A stretch of 64,000 nucleotides of DNA from assembly GCA_019054805.1 (NCBI GenBank), contig JAHQIY010000005.1:4137501-4201500 (forward strand), read 5' to 3'. Below, in pieces: positions 1 through 13,120 of this stretch. Within the stretch, counting starts at the first letter, position 1, and every line of letters begins with the position of its first letter. Under the pieces are notes generated by a model. It was not told where the DNA came from. It ran no database searches and was given only the letters and a program-made list of their open reading frames with translations. This DNA is from Brachionus manjavacas (taxonomy: Eukaryota; Rotifera; Eurotatoria; Ploima; Brachionidae). The position numbers and the translations under genes were made by a program.

Positions 1-811
1 GGACTCGTATTGTCTTAAGAATGTCACTAATTTATGGCCTCAGGCATTTAATTCCTTAATAAGTTCAACAAATCCTAACACGTAAATTTTTATAAAAATT
101 TCTTTCGTTTCTATCTTCCAATTTTTTTCATTAGTTTAGCTCCTCATGTTAAACAAATTGTTTACAATTATCATCTTCAGAATACCTATTCAATTAATGA
201 ATGGCAGACAGTATTTTTGGAATATGAAACAATAGAAGATATTCAGGAAAGAGAAATGCTTCTTGAGGCAATTAGCTACAGTAGACTGCCGTCATTATTG
301 AGCAAATTTTTGACGAGTGTGTCCAGCGATCAATTTAGACGAGAAGACTATTTTGACGTTATAAGATTTTTGGGCAAAAATCCCATCGGAAGAGAAATAG
401 CATGGGATTTTTACCGCTCTAAATTTGTCGAAATCAACACTCTTTTTGGATTTGAAAATGTTAACATTGGTAAGATGTTATTGTACATTGCATCAACATT
501 TAGTGATGAGTTTATGTATTTTGAAGTAAAATTATGAATTTTTTTGTTTGATTATAAAATTTAATTATTGATGCTAGCTTTTGAAATTTATTTATAATAC
601 TCAAAGTGGTGCTAGTCAAAATGCTAGACTGAGATGCATAGAAATTGTATCAACCAATTTGATTTGGATTAATATGAAGGAAGAAGAAATAATTAAAGCG
701 TTTACTGGTGGACGAATAAGTAATAGTTTTAACAACACAGTACTGAGTGATTTAAAATTAAAGTTATTGAATGCATACGAGGAAAAATTTGGCAAAAAAT
801 ATTTGCACTAA
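1..811 (+). CDS. M1-family zinc aminopeptidase, C-terminal part (5' end outside the window)
   Basis: These are the last three exons of an aminopeptidase N/ERAP-type protein: about 2-81, 135-525 and 578-811, stop TAA. The introns are 53 and 52 nt with GT..AG ends, and the phase closes across both junctions. The translation carries the helical ERAP1_C-like domain: a YxxxLxNTYSINEW-type stretch, then EREMLLEAISYSRLPSLL, and near the end NARLRCIEIVSTNLIW, which resembles the end of membrane alanyl/glutamyl aminopeptidases. In this family the domain closes over the active site. The HExxH zinc motif and GAMEN motif would lie upstream, outside the window, so activity cannot be judged. Substrate class is unknown. 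It faces the PAQR pair tail-to-tail. Confidence 0.85.
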
Positions 812-2227
812 AACTTGGCTTTGATGATTTTATTTTATCTAAATAAATTTTCATTTTTTTAAATAAATTTATTTTAAAATCATTTAGATTTTATAAAAAT
901 TTTGTGAAAATTTCATGCGATCAGTTGGAATTTTTTTGAGTTCAAATTAAATTTGAAAAGATTATTTGGTAATAAAAGTTGAGAATAATTTTTATATGAT
1001 TATCTCTTCTGGTACTTTATTCTAGTCATTTTCCATTTTTTTAAAATTAAATCTTGGAAAAATAATTTTTAACATTTGTGCGACTTCAATATCTTTCTAA
1101 TTTTAAAGGTTGTTTCACCTAAAAAAACACTTTACACTAACGTTTTGATTATTTTAAACTAGATAAAATAAGTACCAGTCGTTTTATTTTTTAAATCTTT
1201 TTTTCTGTTTTTTTTATTTTGCTATTTCCAGGGTCTATGTTCTTTGTTTTAAAAGTAATAAAAAATAAAATAAATAAAATGGACAAGAATTATAATGTAA
1301 CAAGAACTACTTTTTGAAATCTTAGTTTTAAATATCTAATCAAAAGAAGCTGAATCAATATATGTGCAATAAGAATTGCAAATTTTTGTGATTAATTAAA
1401 CAAAAATATTAAAATTTTTTAATTATCATCTCCAGAGTATACTAAAATTTTTGAACAGAAATGAATTCTTCTAAATCTTCGAAATGAAAGAATTAATTTA
1501 AAAAAAAAATATTTGTATAAATTTATTCTTGACAATTGGTGTTATCTTTGTGTCATCATCATACACTTTGAATTTTGTTTTGATTTGCCCAAACAAATCA
1601 TCAAAAAGGTGAAGTAAAAATCAGACTTGTTTTTAAGTCAAAAATCTTAAGTCAAATCAAGACAATGACTTAAAATTTTCTTTTTTAATTAAAAAAATTT
1701 CTAAATTAACAATGATCTTAAAATTATATTGGTCAAAGTTATCTACATTTATCCATAAGGTTCAGCCTTCAGACAAAAAATTTCGTTGAATAACGCACAT
1801 TTATAAATAGGTGATACATTTCTTAAAGAAATAGAATTTAATTTATTGACATTTTATGATTTTTATGTCTGTTAATTATAAAAAAAAAATTTTAGTTCAA
1901 GTCATAACTCAAAAATCATCATTTAAATAATTAATGATACAAATAAACAATCATTATCTAATTTATTTTTAAATTTTAAAAACTCTTAAATTTTTTCAAT
2001 CAATAAATTAATTGATAACTTGGCTAAAAAAAATTCTGGAATTAATTTATTAATGAAGAATGAAAGCACAAATGCTTAAAAAGTTTATTATTAAAAATTT
2101 TTGTTCTGAATTATATGAGTTTTTGTTTATGACAAAAAGTTTTATTTTAATAGATAAAAAATTTATATAACATTTCGGGTAAATGAATTAATAGGTCATT
2201 AAAAAACAGTTCATTTTTTACAATAAT
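812..2227. other. AT-rich intergenic stretch between convergent 3' ends
   Basis: There are only short chance ORFs. Around 1625-1680 are several AAGTC/GACTT words in both orientations. Similar words cluster near 17210-17240 and 46170-46830, so this may be a scrap of a dispersed repeat. No gene is supported. Confidence 0.6.
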
Positions 2228-3624
2228 TTAAAATTCGAAAGAAAAATCAGTTTCAATGTGAGCGGTCAAGCAGTCTCCTATAGTGAGTCTGTAGCTGGCT
2301 AATTTAGTTATTCCATATAAGTGTACATAAACAGCTATGACCACGAATACATGGAAAATTTGGTGACTTTGAAACTAGAAGAGATAATTTTAAATTTTTC
2401 TACAAAAATATTCATTGAACAATCTTACCCAAATGTCGAATTTACCGGGGAAAAGACGTTCAGGTATGCGAGTTGCATACAACGCAGCACCCACTACATA
2501 CAAAATTCCACATGCAATTAGCCAACCGAATGCACCAAAATTAAAAGCTTTGTATGATCCAGAACTTGATAGGTAATGAACTGCCGGAATGAGTCCACTG
2601 AATGCAAGAGACGTAAAAATGACTAAATAAAATTGATTTAAAATTGAAAATTTTTTTTTTGAAAAGAATTCTCACTTGCTCTCATTGCTCTGAAATCGGG
2701 GGTGCTAAATTTATCCCAAAGAGAAACAATGATACAAGCTATGCCTAAAACAACTATCAATATCATGTATGTAAGCTTGGCTGTTGCATCGCAATAAAAT
2801 GCATAATACAACCAAGGAACAAAAGAGGCCATTATTAAAATCGAAATACCACAGTAATCGATTCTTTGGAAAAAAAATTATTAAGAGGGATTTTAAGGAA
2901 AAAAAATATTTACTTGTTGAAAATTTTGCATACTTTAGGTGAATAACAATAAAATGTATGAAACAATGCCGAGCATATGAGACAAGCAAAAGCACCGAAA
3001 AAAAATGTTCCAAAAACGAAAATTTCTTGAATTTTTGTTTCATAATGTGGTTTTAACAAGTAAAAAAAAGATGTTATACAAATACAAATTGCACCTTTAA
3101 AAAATTTTATTTTTTTTAATTTTATTTGATTTTCGCTTACCGATAAAATGAGTCCAAATGTTTCCTGTTTCTGTATGAATTCTAAAAATTGATTTAAAAC
3201 ATGCCTTGATAGATGGTAAAGGCGGTCTATGTCCTTTCAGAAGAAAATCATTGTCTCGAAGCCATGATGGTAAGGCATGGTGAGGCATTGCATTCCAGCC
3301 AGATTCCCAAACATATTTGGCAAATTGTTCAACTTGTTCTGCACAATTTTTGGGAACATAGAGTAAGTCCAACTCTGGATCCGTCAATAAGTCTGGTTCA
3401 GTTGTGCACTAGAAAAAAAAAAGTTCTTCCCAAATCAAAAATTTGAATATCTTCTTACTTGTTTTTTGGAACAATTTTTAATAATTTTTCCTAAATTTAG
3501 AAAAATTGAATCAATTTTTTTTTTATTGACCAAATTTACCAATTTTTGCGTCATCCTTTCTGGTCAATTCAGTTTTGTTAGTCTCTTTATTTTTATTTCG
3601 TCTATTCAAAAGTTTATTCTCCAT
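2228..3624 (-). CDS. Adiponectin receptor-like protein, PAQR family (paralogue B, 325 aa)
   Basis: A seven-transmembrane PAQR receptor modelled in seven exons: 3624-3540, 3490-3459, 3408-3141, 3094-2914, 2863-2676, 2622-2429 and 2374-2228. Phase closes to 325 codons plus TAA. Zinc-site features of AdipoR proteins are present: SALFHTFYC (Ser..His) before TM3, KIDYCGIS, and HQIFHVFV (HxxxH) in TM7. The N-terminal domain has the conserved CAEQVEQFAKYVWESGW and LRDNDFLLKGHRPPLPS blocks. AdipoRs are seven-helix proteins with a cytosolic N-terminus linked to ceramide and lipid signalling. Compared with its tandem partner it has two extra introns in the membrane part and a much shorter N-terminus that needs a 32-nt microexon (3490-3459). 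The bases before the chosen ATG also look like an acceptor, so an upstream exon is possible. Core exons are certain; the first two are inferred. Confidence 0.83.
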
Positions 3625-5297
3625 TTTTCTAAAATAAAAAAGCAATATTTTTTCAAGGTCTAGATCAAAGTCGATATTTAAATTAAAAAAAATTAGTTTT
3701 TATAAGTTTATCTCATTTAATGAAAACGCTTTCAAGTTTGAGACTTTGTATCTTTCGATTTATTTATCAAAATTTACCACTTTTCACATATTTAATGTAA
3801 AAATAAAAGAATCACATCTCGCCAATTTATATTTTTAGCATAAATCATTATAAACTTAGGTTTAAAAAAAATTAAGTTAACATTTATAATCGCTTTATTG
3901 ATTCTTAGTTGAAATCGATTGAGCAAATCAATTTATTATGATTCGGCTTTTAAACATCATTTTAATCTACGTTATGAAGCATTTTTTTCTTTTTTTTTTG
4001 ATACCACACCTGCTTTTTTGTTGCCAAGGCAAAATTTGATTAATATTTTATTATTTATTTTTTTTGAAATTAAATATCTAAAATTAAATTAAATTTTGCA
4101 AATTAGAATTTTATGCAAACTATTTAAAATAAACTTTAAACTTTGATTATGTTTTTACATAATTTCAGGAAAAAAAGGTTTACTTCTTAGATAATTAATT
4201 AAATATATTGAATAGAAATAAACGATTTTCAAAATCTCTTTTGTTGTGAAAAGATTAAAAAATATGTGAAAAAAAGTTTAAATGATCATTAAATTTAGAT
4301 TCAAAAATTTCAAAGATCTATCTATTTTTGATTTTATCTCCAATTAGTTTTCTTCACTAAAATTAAAATCCTTGATAATTCATTTCTCTAAAAATACCTA
4401 AGAATCAGGAACATAGTAATTTGGAGCAATTTTTTTCTGGGGTAGACCAAATTGTTCAAAATAAATTTTAAAGAAATCAAACCATCTCTTGAATTTTCTT
4501 TATTTCAAAATTTTTTAAAAATGAAAAATAATTGCTTCCAACTTGACCAACTTCAATAAAAATAAAAATTATTGTTTGTTTAAATTATTAATGAAATTCT
4601 GGTAAACAAGATTTAAAGAAATGATTTTTTAGAAGCTAGGTCTTTTTATAAAACAATCAGTTTATATAAAAATTTTCAAGATAAGTATGTTTACAATTCT
4701 CTTCTTTTGGGATTTTATTGAAATTGATTTAACTTTTGCATCTTTTGTATGTTTTTAGTGATGATTATTTTAAAACAGAAGAATAATGCTGGGTTTATTA
4801 ATTTTTAAAAAAATTTCATTTCGAAAAAAGGGTAAGATCTAAATTTTAAATTAATTTTTTTTAGAAGTGATCCTTATTAAACAAAAGGTCTAGTTTTTTA
4901 ACTATGTTTTTCTATAATTTAATCAATTTTGCTTAAACTAAGACAAAAATAATCTAACAAAGACAGAACTTGGAATTTTTTTTGTTGGATCAAACTGTTC
5001 TTATTTTTACTTTAAAATTTATTGAATCATTTTAAAAATGGAAAAAATAACATAAAATTTTAATTTTTCAAAAAAATGACTTTTAATGTTGTTTTTTATT
5101 ATTCACTTAAATAAAAATAAATTTAATTTTTTAAGTATTATGATATTGGCATTAGATATTGATTTGAGATTGACTTTATTTGCCAATAAAAACACCTAGG
5201 TAAAACGGAAATGATCATTTGAGAATTCTTAAAAAAATTTTGTTCACCATTAATCTGATTTTTTTTAAATTTTAATTACAATTTTTCTGTATTTTGT
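3625..5297. other. AT-rich spacer between the two PAQR genes
   Basis: About 1.7 kb of low-complexity A/T DNA separates paralogue A's stop from paralogue B's proposed start. It must hold B's promoter and possibly an additional 5' exon. No conserved coding stretch or long repeat was seen. Confidence 0.55.
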
Positions 5298-6777
5298 TTA
5301 AAATTCAAACGAAAAATCAGCTTCAGTATGTGCAGTCAAACAGTCGCCAATCGTCAATCTGTAACTGGCAAGCTTAGTTATTCCATGAAAATGAACGTAA
5401 GCAGCCATTACCACGAATACATGGAAAATTTGGTGACTTTGAAACTAACAACAAAAAAGTTTTAATTTTTCTTTTTGATTATCAAAATTACCCATATATC
5501 AAATTTTCCAGGAAATAATCTCTCTGGTATACGAGCAGCATACAGACAGGCTCCTGTTATGTACAGTATAGCCATTAAAATAAGCCATCCTAAAGCTCCT
5601 ACATTAAAAGCTTTGTACGAGCCAAATACCAAAATGTAATGCAAGGCTGGAATAAGCCCACTAAGACCTAACGCTATGAACATGCCGGCACGAACGGCAC
5701 GGAACTGTGGTGTGCTGAACTTATCCCATAGGGAAACCACGATACAAGAGATTCCCAAAATTCCGATTAATACCAAATAAGCTATTTTCGGCAATGCATC
5801 GCAATAAAATGCGTAATACAGCCATGGAACAAAGGAACCCATTGTCAAAACCGAAATGCCACAATAGTCAATTCTTAAAAAAATATTTGAAAGTCGAAAA
5901 AAACGGCTTTGGCAAAATTTTACTTGCTAAATAGCTTTGATACATTAGGTGAATAGCAGTAGAATGTATGAAATAGGGCTGAGCATAACAAGCAGATAAT
6001 TGCGCCTATAAAAAATGCGCCGAAAATGATTTTTTCTTGAAATTTGATCTCTGGGTTTGGTCGGGTCCAAAAATATATAGCAATGGCTACAAATGAAATG
6101 GCGCCAATAAAGTGCGTCCATATATTACCGGTTTCTGTGTGAATACGAAATATTGATTTGAAGCAGGCTCTGACCGAGGGCAATGGTGGTCTATGGCCCT
6201 TGAGCAGGAAATCATTGTCTCTCAGCCAATTTGGTAGTGCATGGTGCGGCATTGCCTTCCAACCTGTTTCCCAAACATATTTCGCAAATTGTTCGACTTG
6301 TTCCGCACAATTATTGGGAACATATAAGATGTCATGCGGATCAAGCAGATTCTCGCACTCGACTGGGTCCCCTATCTAAGTTTGGAAGAAAAAATTTTTT
6401 TTGGTTTATTTTAATAAAAAAATTCAAACTACTTTTCCATCAACGTCTAATTTTACATTTTTTTTATCTTTTTTGTCATCAAGTGATCCATTTAAAGTCT
6501 TATTGATGTTTTCTTTTGTATTTCTCAATGCCGGATTTCTATTTATTAAATTGGATGACCAAAATATTTCACTAAGTTCAGAGTTTTTAAGCAAATTCAA
6601 TTGCTGCTGTTGAAGTTCTGCTTGTTGCTGCTTATGCTGCAAAGTCGATGGATACTTAATAGTATCGTCAGAATGGTTTGATGAAGAAGAGGCTGTCTTA
6701 GCAGACGAATTACCGGTACCATTTGATTTCGAAGATGGTGGCGATGATGACGCCGTTTTTTGATCATCTATCTCCAT
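5298..6777 (-). CDS. Adiponectin receptor-like protein, PAQR family (paralogue A, 441 aa)
   Basis: Four exons: 6777-6433, 6375-5924, 5873-5492 and 5444-5298. Phase closes to 441 codons plus TAA. The first exon encodes about 115 residues rich in Ser, Asn, Gln and Lys, probably disordered. Then come the conserved NCAEQVEQFAKYVWETGW and LRDNDFLLKGHRPPLPS blocks and seven hydrophobic helices. Zinc ligands expected of AdipoR are visible: SALFHTFYC, KIDYCGIS and HQIFHVFV. MGSFVPWLYYAFYC and FPGKFDIW are hallmark AdipoR strings. In the family these are membrane receptors controlling lipid and energy metabolism through an intrinsic ceramidase-like activity. This copy is the more conventional of the pair. 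Start: first ATG of an open frame. Confidence 0.93.
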
Positions 6778-9700
6778 TTTTGCTTATCTAAAATTAGACC
6801 ATCTTTAAAATAAAAAATGTTAAATGATAAGTAAAATTTATTTTTCAAAGTTTATAATTTGTTCAACTCAAAGCAAAAATAAAAAAGATTCTTGATTATA
6901 AAAATTTAAATTAGAACGCATTAAACCCCCAGGCTAAACAAGGTTTGTCCAAAGAATTTAAGATATTTGTGTCAAAATACTTTTTTTTTTTTAATTTCTT
7001 ATTTATTCATCTAAATTTATGAAATTATTTCCTTTTAAGTTCGACGGCGACATAGAAATTCCTGGTAACCTTGGATTTTTAGGATTACATAAAAATCTTT
7101 GAAAGATTACTTTATTGATAAGCTTGAATTTAGAGTTGATTTCAATCCATTAAAAAAATTCTGAATTTTAAATTCTCATCAATATCCAGAGCATCAAGCT
7201 TGTTCCTTTTAAAAATATATTCTAGTTTTTGATTCCGTAGCATTTCAAATCAATAAAATCATACATATGAGAACTTTGCATATTTATGAATTAATAATTG
7301 ACGAAAAAAAATTATTATTAATAAATAATAATAGCATAAATATTGTTAGAAACTGGTTACTTTGCATGTATAGACTAAGATTTTCAAAATTTATACTACA
7401 AAACTAACTGAATGTAATGTTTTGATTTAATAAATAAATATAGACTCAAATCTTATGATTTATTTATTTAAACAAGAAAAAATTTGTTTAATTTTAGCAC
7501 TTTAATTTCAAATATTAGTCCAAGATTTTCCGTATCAGCCCTTCTTTTACTTATGAACAAAATCTTAAGTCAATAATCTGTTTTCAATCACTTTTTTCTT
7601 ATTTAATCTGATTTAAAAACTCATTCTTATTTATAATCTTAAATTATCACATTTTTAACTAAGCTATGAAATAATTTATAAAAAGAAATATAGATGCTTT
7701 TCGAAAAATTATTTCCAAAGGACGTCATAGGAATCTTATTAATTAAAAGACATTTAATTATAAATATCTAGAACAGAATTATATTAATTGATAACTTATA
7801 AAAGAACTGAAATATACCTGGAATTGAATATCCAGAGAACAAAATTTAGAATTAAAATTTTTCGAAAAATAAACTCAGATTGATTTTAACAAAAAAATTT
7901 TCTTTTAGAGATAATTTAAGTTAGATCACAAAATTGGTTGCCGTATGAAAAAAAAAATTTTAGATACAAAGTCTGATATTTTTCTTCTTTGAACTTACTA
8001 TCTTTAATTTGAAAAAAATTTTGAAATTTTTTATTTTATTTCTTTGAATTACAGATATATTTGTGAATAATTTTGTTTTATTGGTAAGCAATAAATAGTT
8101 TGATGAAAAAAAATTCTCAATTATACTCTAATTACTATTTTCCCTTTAAAATTATACTAATTATGTTCTTGATTTAAAAAAAAATATTAGTGAATACTAA
8201 TTTTATTTTGTGGTTGATTTTTAATCTAAACCTAAAAAATTATTTGTTTGCTAAAAAATAAAATCCTTATTATCCAAAAATTTCTTGAATGATATTTTAA
8301 CAAATTCGTCCTGTGTAAAAAAAAATTGATCCATTAAAAAATTATCAATTCTGAGCATTACTTTGAATTGAAGGTAAACTGTGTATTAGCTGCTTCGGAT
8401 GATTTTTGCTGAATTGATGACTAAGCTTCAGTATTTCGGTAAGTAAAGAATCCACAATAAGTTTAAAGTAAAGCTATTTTTTATAATTTACTTATTTAAA
8501 ACTCAAAACAGTAATAATATTGAACATATGAATTATATCTCCTTTAAGTCTTCAATTCTCCAAACTCATTAGATTAGACTCGGCAGTCTGTCTTTGAAAG
8601 ATTCCTATTTAATAAAATTCAAAAATTCCTGACACTTCTGTGAGCTTTCTTTAAAATTTGGATTCAGTTTAGAAAACATATTTTGCATCATTTCAAAAAA
8701 CATTGAGCTTATTCTTAATTCTTATTTGACTCTATTGATATTTTATTTAGCAGCAATTACTGTACGTTTTCTATCTCATTTAAAATAAACATCAAAAGAT
8801 GTAATATTAAGACAGACATGCATATCTTCAGTTTCATTATTTATAAAAGGGATTTCAACGTCATGATCATTTACGAAAATTATAGCTTAATTACGAGAGC
8901 TAATGTTAAAAAAAGTTAAAAAACTTTTTTTTTTAGTGTATAGATTGTTTTGTAAAGTTACGTTTATCAACGCAAAATTAGGAAAATTCCGGTAATTTTA
9001 AGTAAAATTAATTAATTAATTAAAATTTAAAATTTTTTTGAAAAAATCCAAATTTATCAAACCTATCTTTTATGATCTAAATAAGATGTGGATTTTGATG
9101 GACTCTAACTCTTTTCTATAAATCAAATATTGCGAAAATAAATTCTTGTTAATTTTTTATTCTCTTCTTCCTCATTCCAAATCATTTCTGAATCAGAAAA
9201 TTGGGTTCAGATCTGGAGTGTGATGATCTGAGGGAGACCCAAACAATGCTTTAAAATATATGTTTAAACCCAGTTTAATATCAATTCTCAAAAAAATCAA
9301 GTCATTTAGCAGATTTATGCTTTTTTGTTACAAAAAAAATGTTACAACAGACTCGCTAGCGCCCAAAAGATTTTATCCCAAAAATTTAGCACATCTAAAA
9401 ACGATTTTAACAAGACTTAATACAAAAAAAGCTTTAAAAAATGATAGAGAAACCTCAAAAAATAAAAAATAGAGCTTTTTTAGAGATCAATTAAAAATTT
9501 ACAAAATAAACTCTTATTGAAAAAAAAAATCAAATCAAAAAAAAAATATAAATTTCTCAGACCATTTTATCTTTTTTTTGGTATATAATTTATTTAAAAT
9601 TTTCATCCAAAAATTTTCAACGAAAAATTAAGCTAAAATTTTTCGGATTTAAAAAGAAATTGAAAAAATGAATAATTAAAGCGAAATTATAAAAAATAAA

Positions 9701-9796
9701 GAAAATAGGGTAATAATTAAATAAATAAAAATAAAGTTAAAAATTTAATTTTTTATAATAAAAAATAAAAAAAAAGTTAATAATAAAAATAAAGGG

Positions 9797-9846
9797 ATCA
9801 CGTGTTAATAATTAAATTTTTTTAATTTAATTATTTAACACGTGAT
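9797..9846. repeat. Near-perfect inverted repeat (hairpin) with CACGTG in both arms
   Basis: The left arm begins ATCACGTGTTAATAATTAAAT. The right arm is its reverse complement except for one base. It is embedded in A/T-only sequence. Each arm carries the palindrome CACGTG (an E-box word). It could be a tiny fold-back remnant or a regulatory site; function is unknown. Confidence 0.75.
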
Positions 9847-10329
9847 TAATATATTGAAATATTTCAAAATTTTAAACTGCATTTAAAAAAGATAAATATT
9901 TTAATTTGTTAAAATAAGTTATTTAATTTATTTTTAAATTAGAAAACGAAGTTAAAAATTAAAAATATAATGGCATGTTAATTTTCATTATAAAATGAAT
10001 ATTGAAAAAAATTACTTATTTTATATTTTTAAATGGATTAAGACTAGAAATAAACTTTTTTAGCTTACACAAAAAAATAAATGATACATGTCAAAAGATC
10101 TTAAAAAATTAGGAAGATTTTAAATAAAAGTTTAAATATCTTAGCCCAAAGAACATAATTTGGCTATCGAGAGCAGTCTGACTTAAATGACTTACTTTTA
10201 TAAATTAATTCAACTAAATTAATTTAACATATAGAAAAAAAAATTTGAAATTTGTTCTATTGACGAATTAAAGGAAAATATTATTATTTTTTGTATCGCA
10301 AAAAAATAAATAAATTTCATAAATATTTA

Positions 10330-10530
10330 TTTTAATAATAATAATAGTAATAATAAAAAATAAGCTTCGGCAAGCATGCTTGCGGAGACGTCTTGCTAGG
10401 AAGACATCTATGGTAGCTAGATGCATTGAAATATAGTTACATAACAAAAACTTTATAACCTCCTTAAATTTCCTCAAGTCCACCGGAATATTTCCGTAAT
10501 ATAATATATTTTTATTGTTATTTATTTTCA
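10330..10530 (-). repeat. Dispersed repeat, copy A (possible 3' end of a non-LTR element)
   Basis: Read on the minus strand it contains CTAGCTACCATAGA, then GACGTCTCCGCAAGCATGCT, then AGCTTATTTTTTATTATT and a TTATT-rich tail. The plus strand at 49920-49990 has the same order of words (copy B). The minus frame is open for 87 codons, but the peptide is not recognisable and the TTATT tail would be inside it, so I do not call a gene. Confidence 0.6.
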
Positions 10531-13120
10531 TGAATGGAAAAAAAATACGTGAAAAAGGCTTTTCGGGGAATTTCGTGTATTTGTGTAAAATAAATTTAAA
10601 TATGAGTTTAAGTAACCCTAATCTTTTGAGCTCTAGAAGTGTAGGTTTCCTGTTCTCTTAGCGTTGAGATCTTGGGAATAAATGAATTGGACTTACTCAA
10701 TTAGTACTTCTAATCATTAAGATTTTCAAAATTTTACTTTCTTTAAACATAGCAAAGGTTTTCAGACTTGAAAACATATTATCAAACAAATGAATAGAAG
10801 GGTACAATTTTTCTATTTTCTAATATTTAAGATGAATACTGAATTACTCGAAATTAGTTAAATTATAAAAAAAAATTTAAGCCGTAATTTGAATAATCAA
10901 ACTATTATAAATGTTACAGTCAAAGCGCGAAATAGGGCATTACGCGAAATGCCAATGCAAAAAGAAACTAATTGAAAAAACTAAGTTTACAAAACTAAGA
11001 TATAATTTAATAAAAGACTTGCTGAAATATAAGATTATAAAAATTTTAATAAATAAAAAAGAGAAATATTAATTTTTTAATTTTAAACAATTTAATAGAA
11101 AATTTTATAAATTGAATTATTTCTTTGATTAATGCTGTGTGCATGAATTGTGTTAATTTGAGTTTTTAATTTGTTTAAAAATATTTAAGTAAAAATGATT
11201 GAAACAATTGATTGAAGATGCTCTCATTAACCCGAACAATAATGCCGTCCAACAACAACATTTAGATTTAAAAGAAAAATTTATAAATCATCTTTGACAA
11301 CATTTCAAAAAGTACCTTTAAATTGACGATTTATCAATCGAGAAAAATAAAATTACTAAAAAACAGGTGGACTTTTTAATAGTTATCATCGATAACCATA
11401 CCAAAGTAAAAAATTGTCATCGCTATCGTAATAATTATGCTGTCAAAACAACTGGGGACATCAGACAATTAATAAAAAAATCTATTAATAGTAACATAAA
11501 TAATAATTGATTTTATATTTTTTTTCTTATTCACTCCTTGTGGAGCATAGTGAATAATAATTAATAGTTAACAATTATTGGAAAAATTATGTCAACTAAA
11601 TACCAGATAAACTCGAATAGTCAATTTAAAAACAAAGAAAAATTCCTAAAACATAAGAACTGTTAAATTTGAAGGAGACTTATTCTAAACCATCAAATTA
11701 CATTAACTTTTTATTAATGAAAAAAAAAATGTCCGAAAAATCGTTAATAGAAAAAAAATTACCCATTTCTCTTTATTTAAAATCATTAAAATATACTAAT
11801 ACGTTCAAGCTTTTTATTTGTTTCGAAATGAAATTAAACGTTTTTCCACTTTTTTGAATCAGTTCTGGGATTTATTTATTTATTATATATAACTTTTATT
11901 TTTTTTTCATCACCCTTTTGATGTTAAAAAAATAAATGATACATGTAAAAAAAATAAAAGTTCTAAATAAGACATAGTTTAAGTTTTTATTAAAAAATAT
12001 TTAATTTGAAATATTAATTTTTTTTTCACTAATTATTAAAAAATATTAAAAATATTTAAGTTGGGAATTTCTGACAATTGACCATTGACCGTTTATTATT
12101 ATATAGAGAATGTCATTTATGTTTTCTACGTACTAAGAAAACAAATTAAATTCAGTAAAATATTTTATATCTTTTTTGTTTTCACTTTATTTTTTTTATT
12201 TATTGATACTGGTCGAAAGAAGTACTTCAAAAAAATTAAAGACAAACTAAATTAGATCCTTAGTTAATTTTTTCTTGTTAACTATTATCAAAATTTATTA
12301 AGAACTGATTTTTACCTGCTGACACAATTAAAATATACATTCTAAATGATTACCATTGTTAATTGATGTCTCAGTAGGAAAATTATGGAATATATTTTAA
12401 TGATTTTAATTTAAAATGGTATTATAATTTAAAAATTGAAAATAAACTAAAATTAAAAAGGAAGTGGATTAATCAGTATATGTCAGCATGATTTTTTTCC
12501 AAATAAGAGTTTTTTAACTAATTTATTATAAGAAAAATCTTTTATCCGATACTATATTTATATAACAAAATTTCAAGATATTTTAATACTATAGTTGTTC
12601 TTCTACTGATTCTCTTATCAGATTGTAGTGTAACTTTCATTTCAAAGTATAAAAATTAAAAGTATTAAAAGTTAATTTTTAATTTTTCTGTCCTTTTATA
12701 TTTATTGAAACATTCTCAATATCTATGAAGCAAATCACTTCTTCTAGTTGTTCTTTTTTTATTTCTTTTATTCTAAGTATCTTTGCTTTTACCGTAATTA
12801 AAACTTTTTTTTTCCTACAATTTTTCAATCCTTCTGCTGTTCGCAGTAGCCCTAGAACTATATCTAGTTTAAATTAAAAAGATATCTCACTTTGCTATTT
12901 TTTCCGTAAAATCATTTGAAGAAGAAAAAATGCATAAAAATATTTGATCGTTTTGTCTTGTTCTTTTGTCCTGAATTTCAAAAAACCTTAAAAGCTATTT
13001 TATTAAAAAAAAGACAAAAATAATGCTCAGATTGCTCTATTAAGTATAATGAACTAAATAAACGCTTTAGAATTAAATTTTAAATTGTATGTATTTGAAA
13101 AATTTTAGCACAATTTAAAA

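Larger units (their letters stand above)
6778..13120. other. Gene-poor AT-rich region of about 6.3 kb
   Basis: No ORF here shows recognisable protein similarity. The open frames near 9260-9472 and 11669-11857 are Lys/Asn/Phe-rich and look like AT-rich chance ORFs. Within the region are a 50-bp hairpin (9797-9846) and a copy of a dispersed repeat (about 10330-10530, minus orientation). The last few hundred bases must include the Tudor-gene promoter. Confidence 0.6.

Noticed and set aside
2228-3624. PAQR copy B as a pseudogene
   Set aside because: It first looked fragmented, but allowing two extra short introns restores a complete, in-phase 325-aa receptor.
9260-9472. 70-codon ORF on the plus strand
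   Set aside because: Lys/Phe-rich, no recognisable motif, no supporting splice or promoter context; expected by chance in A/T-rich DNA.
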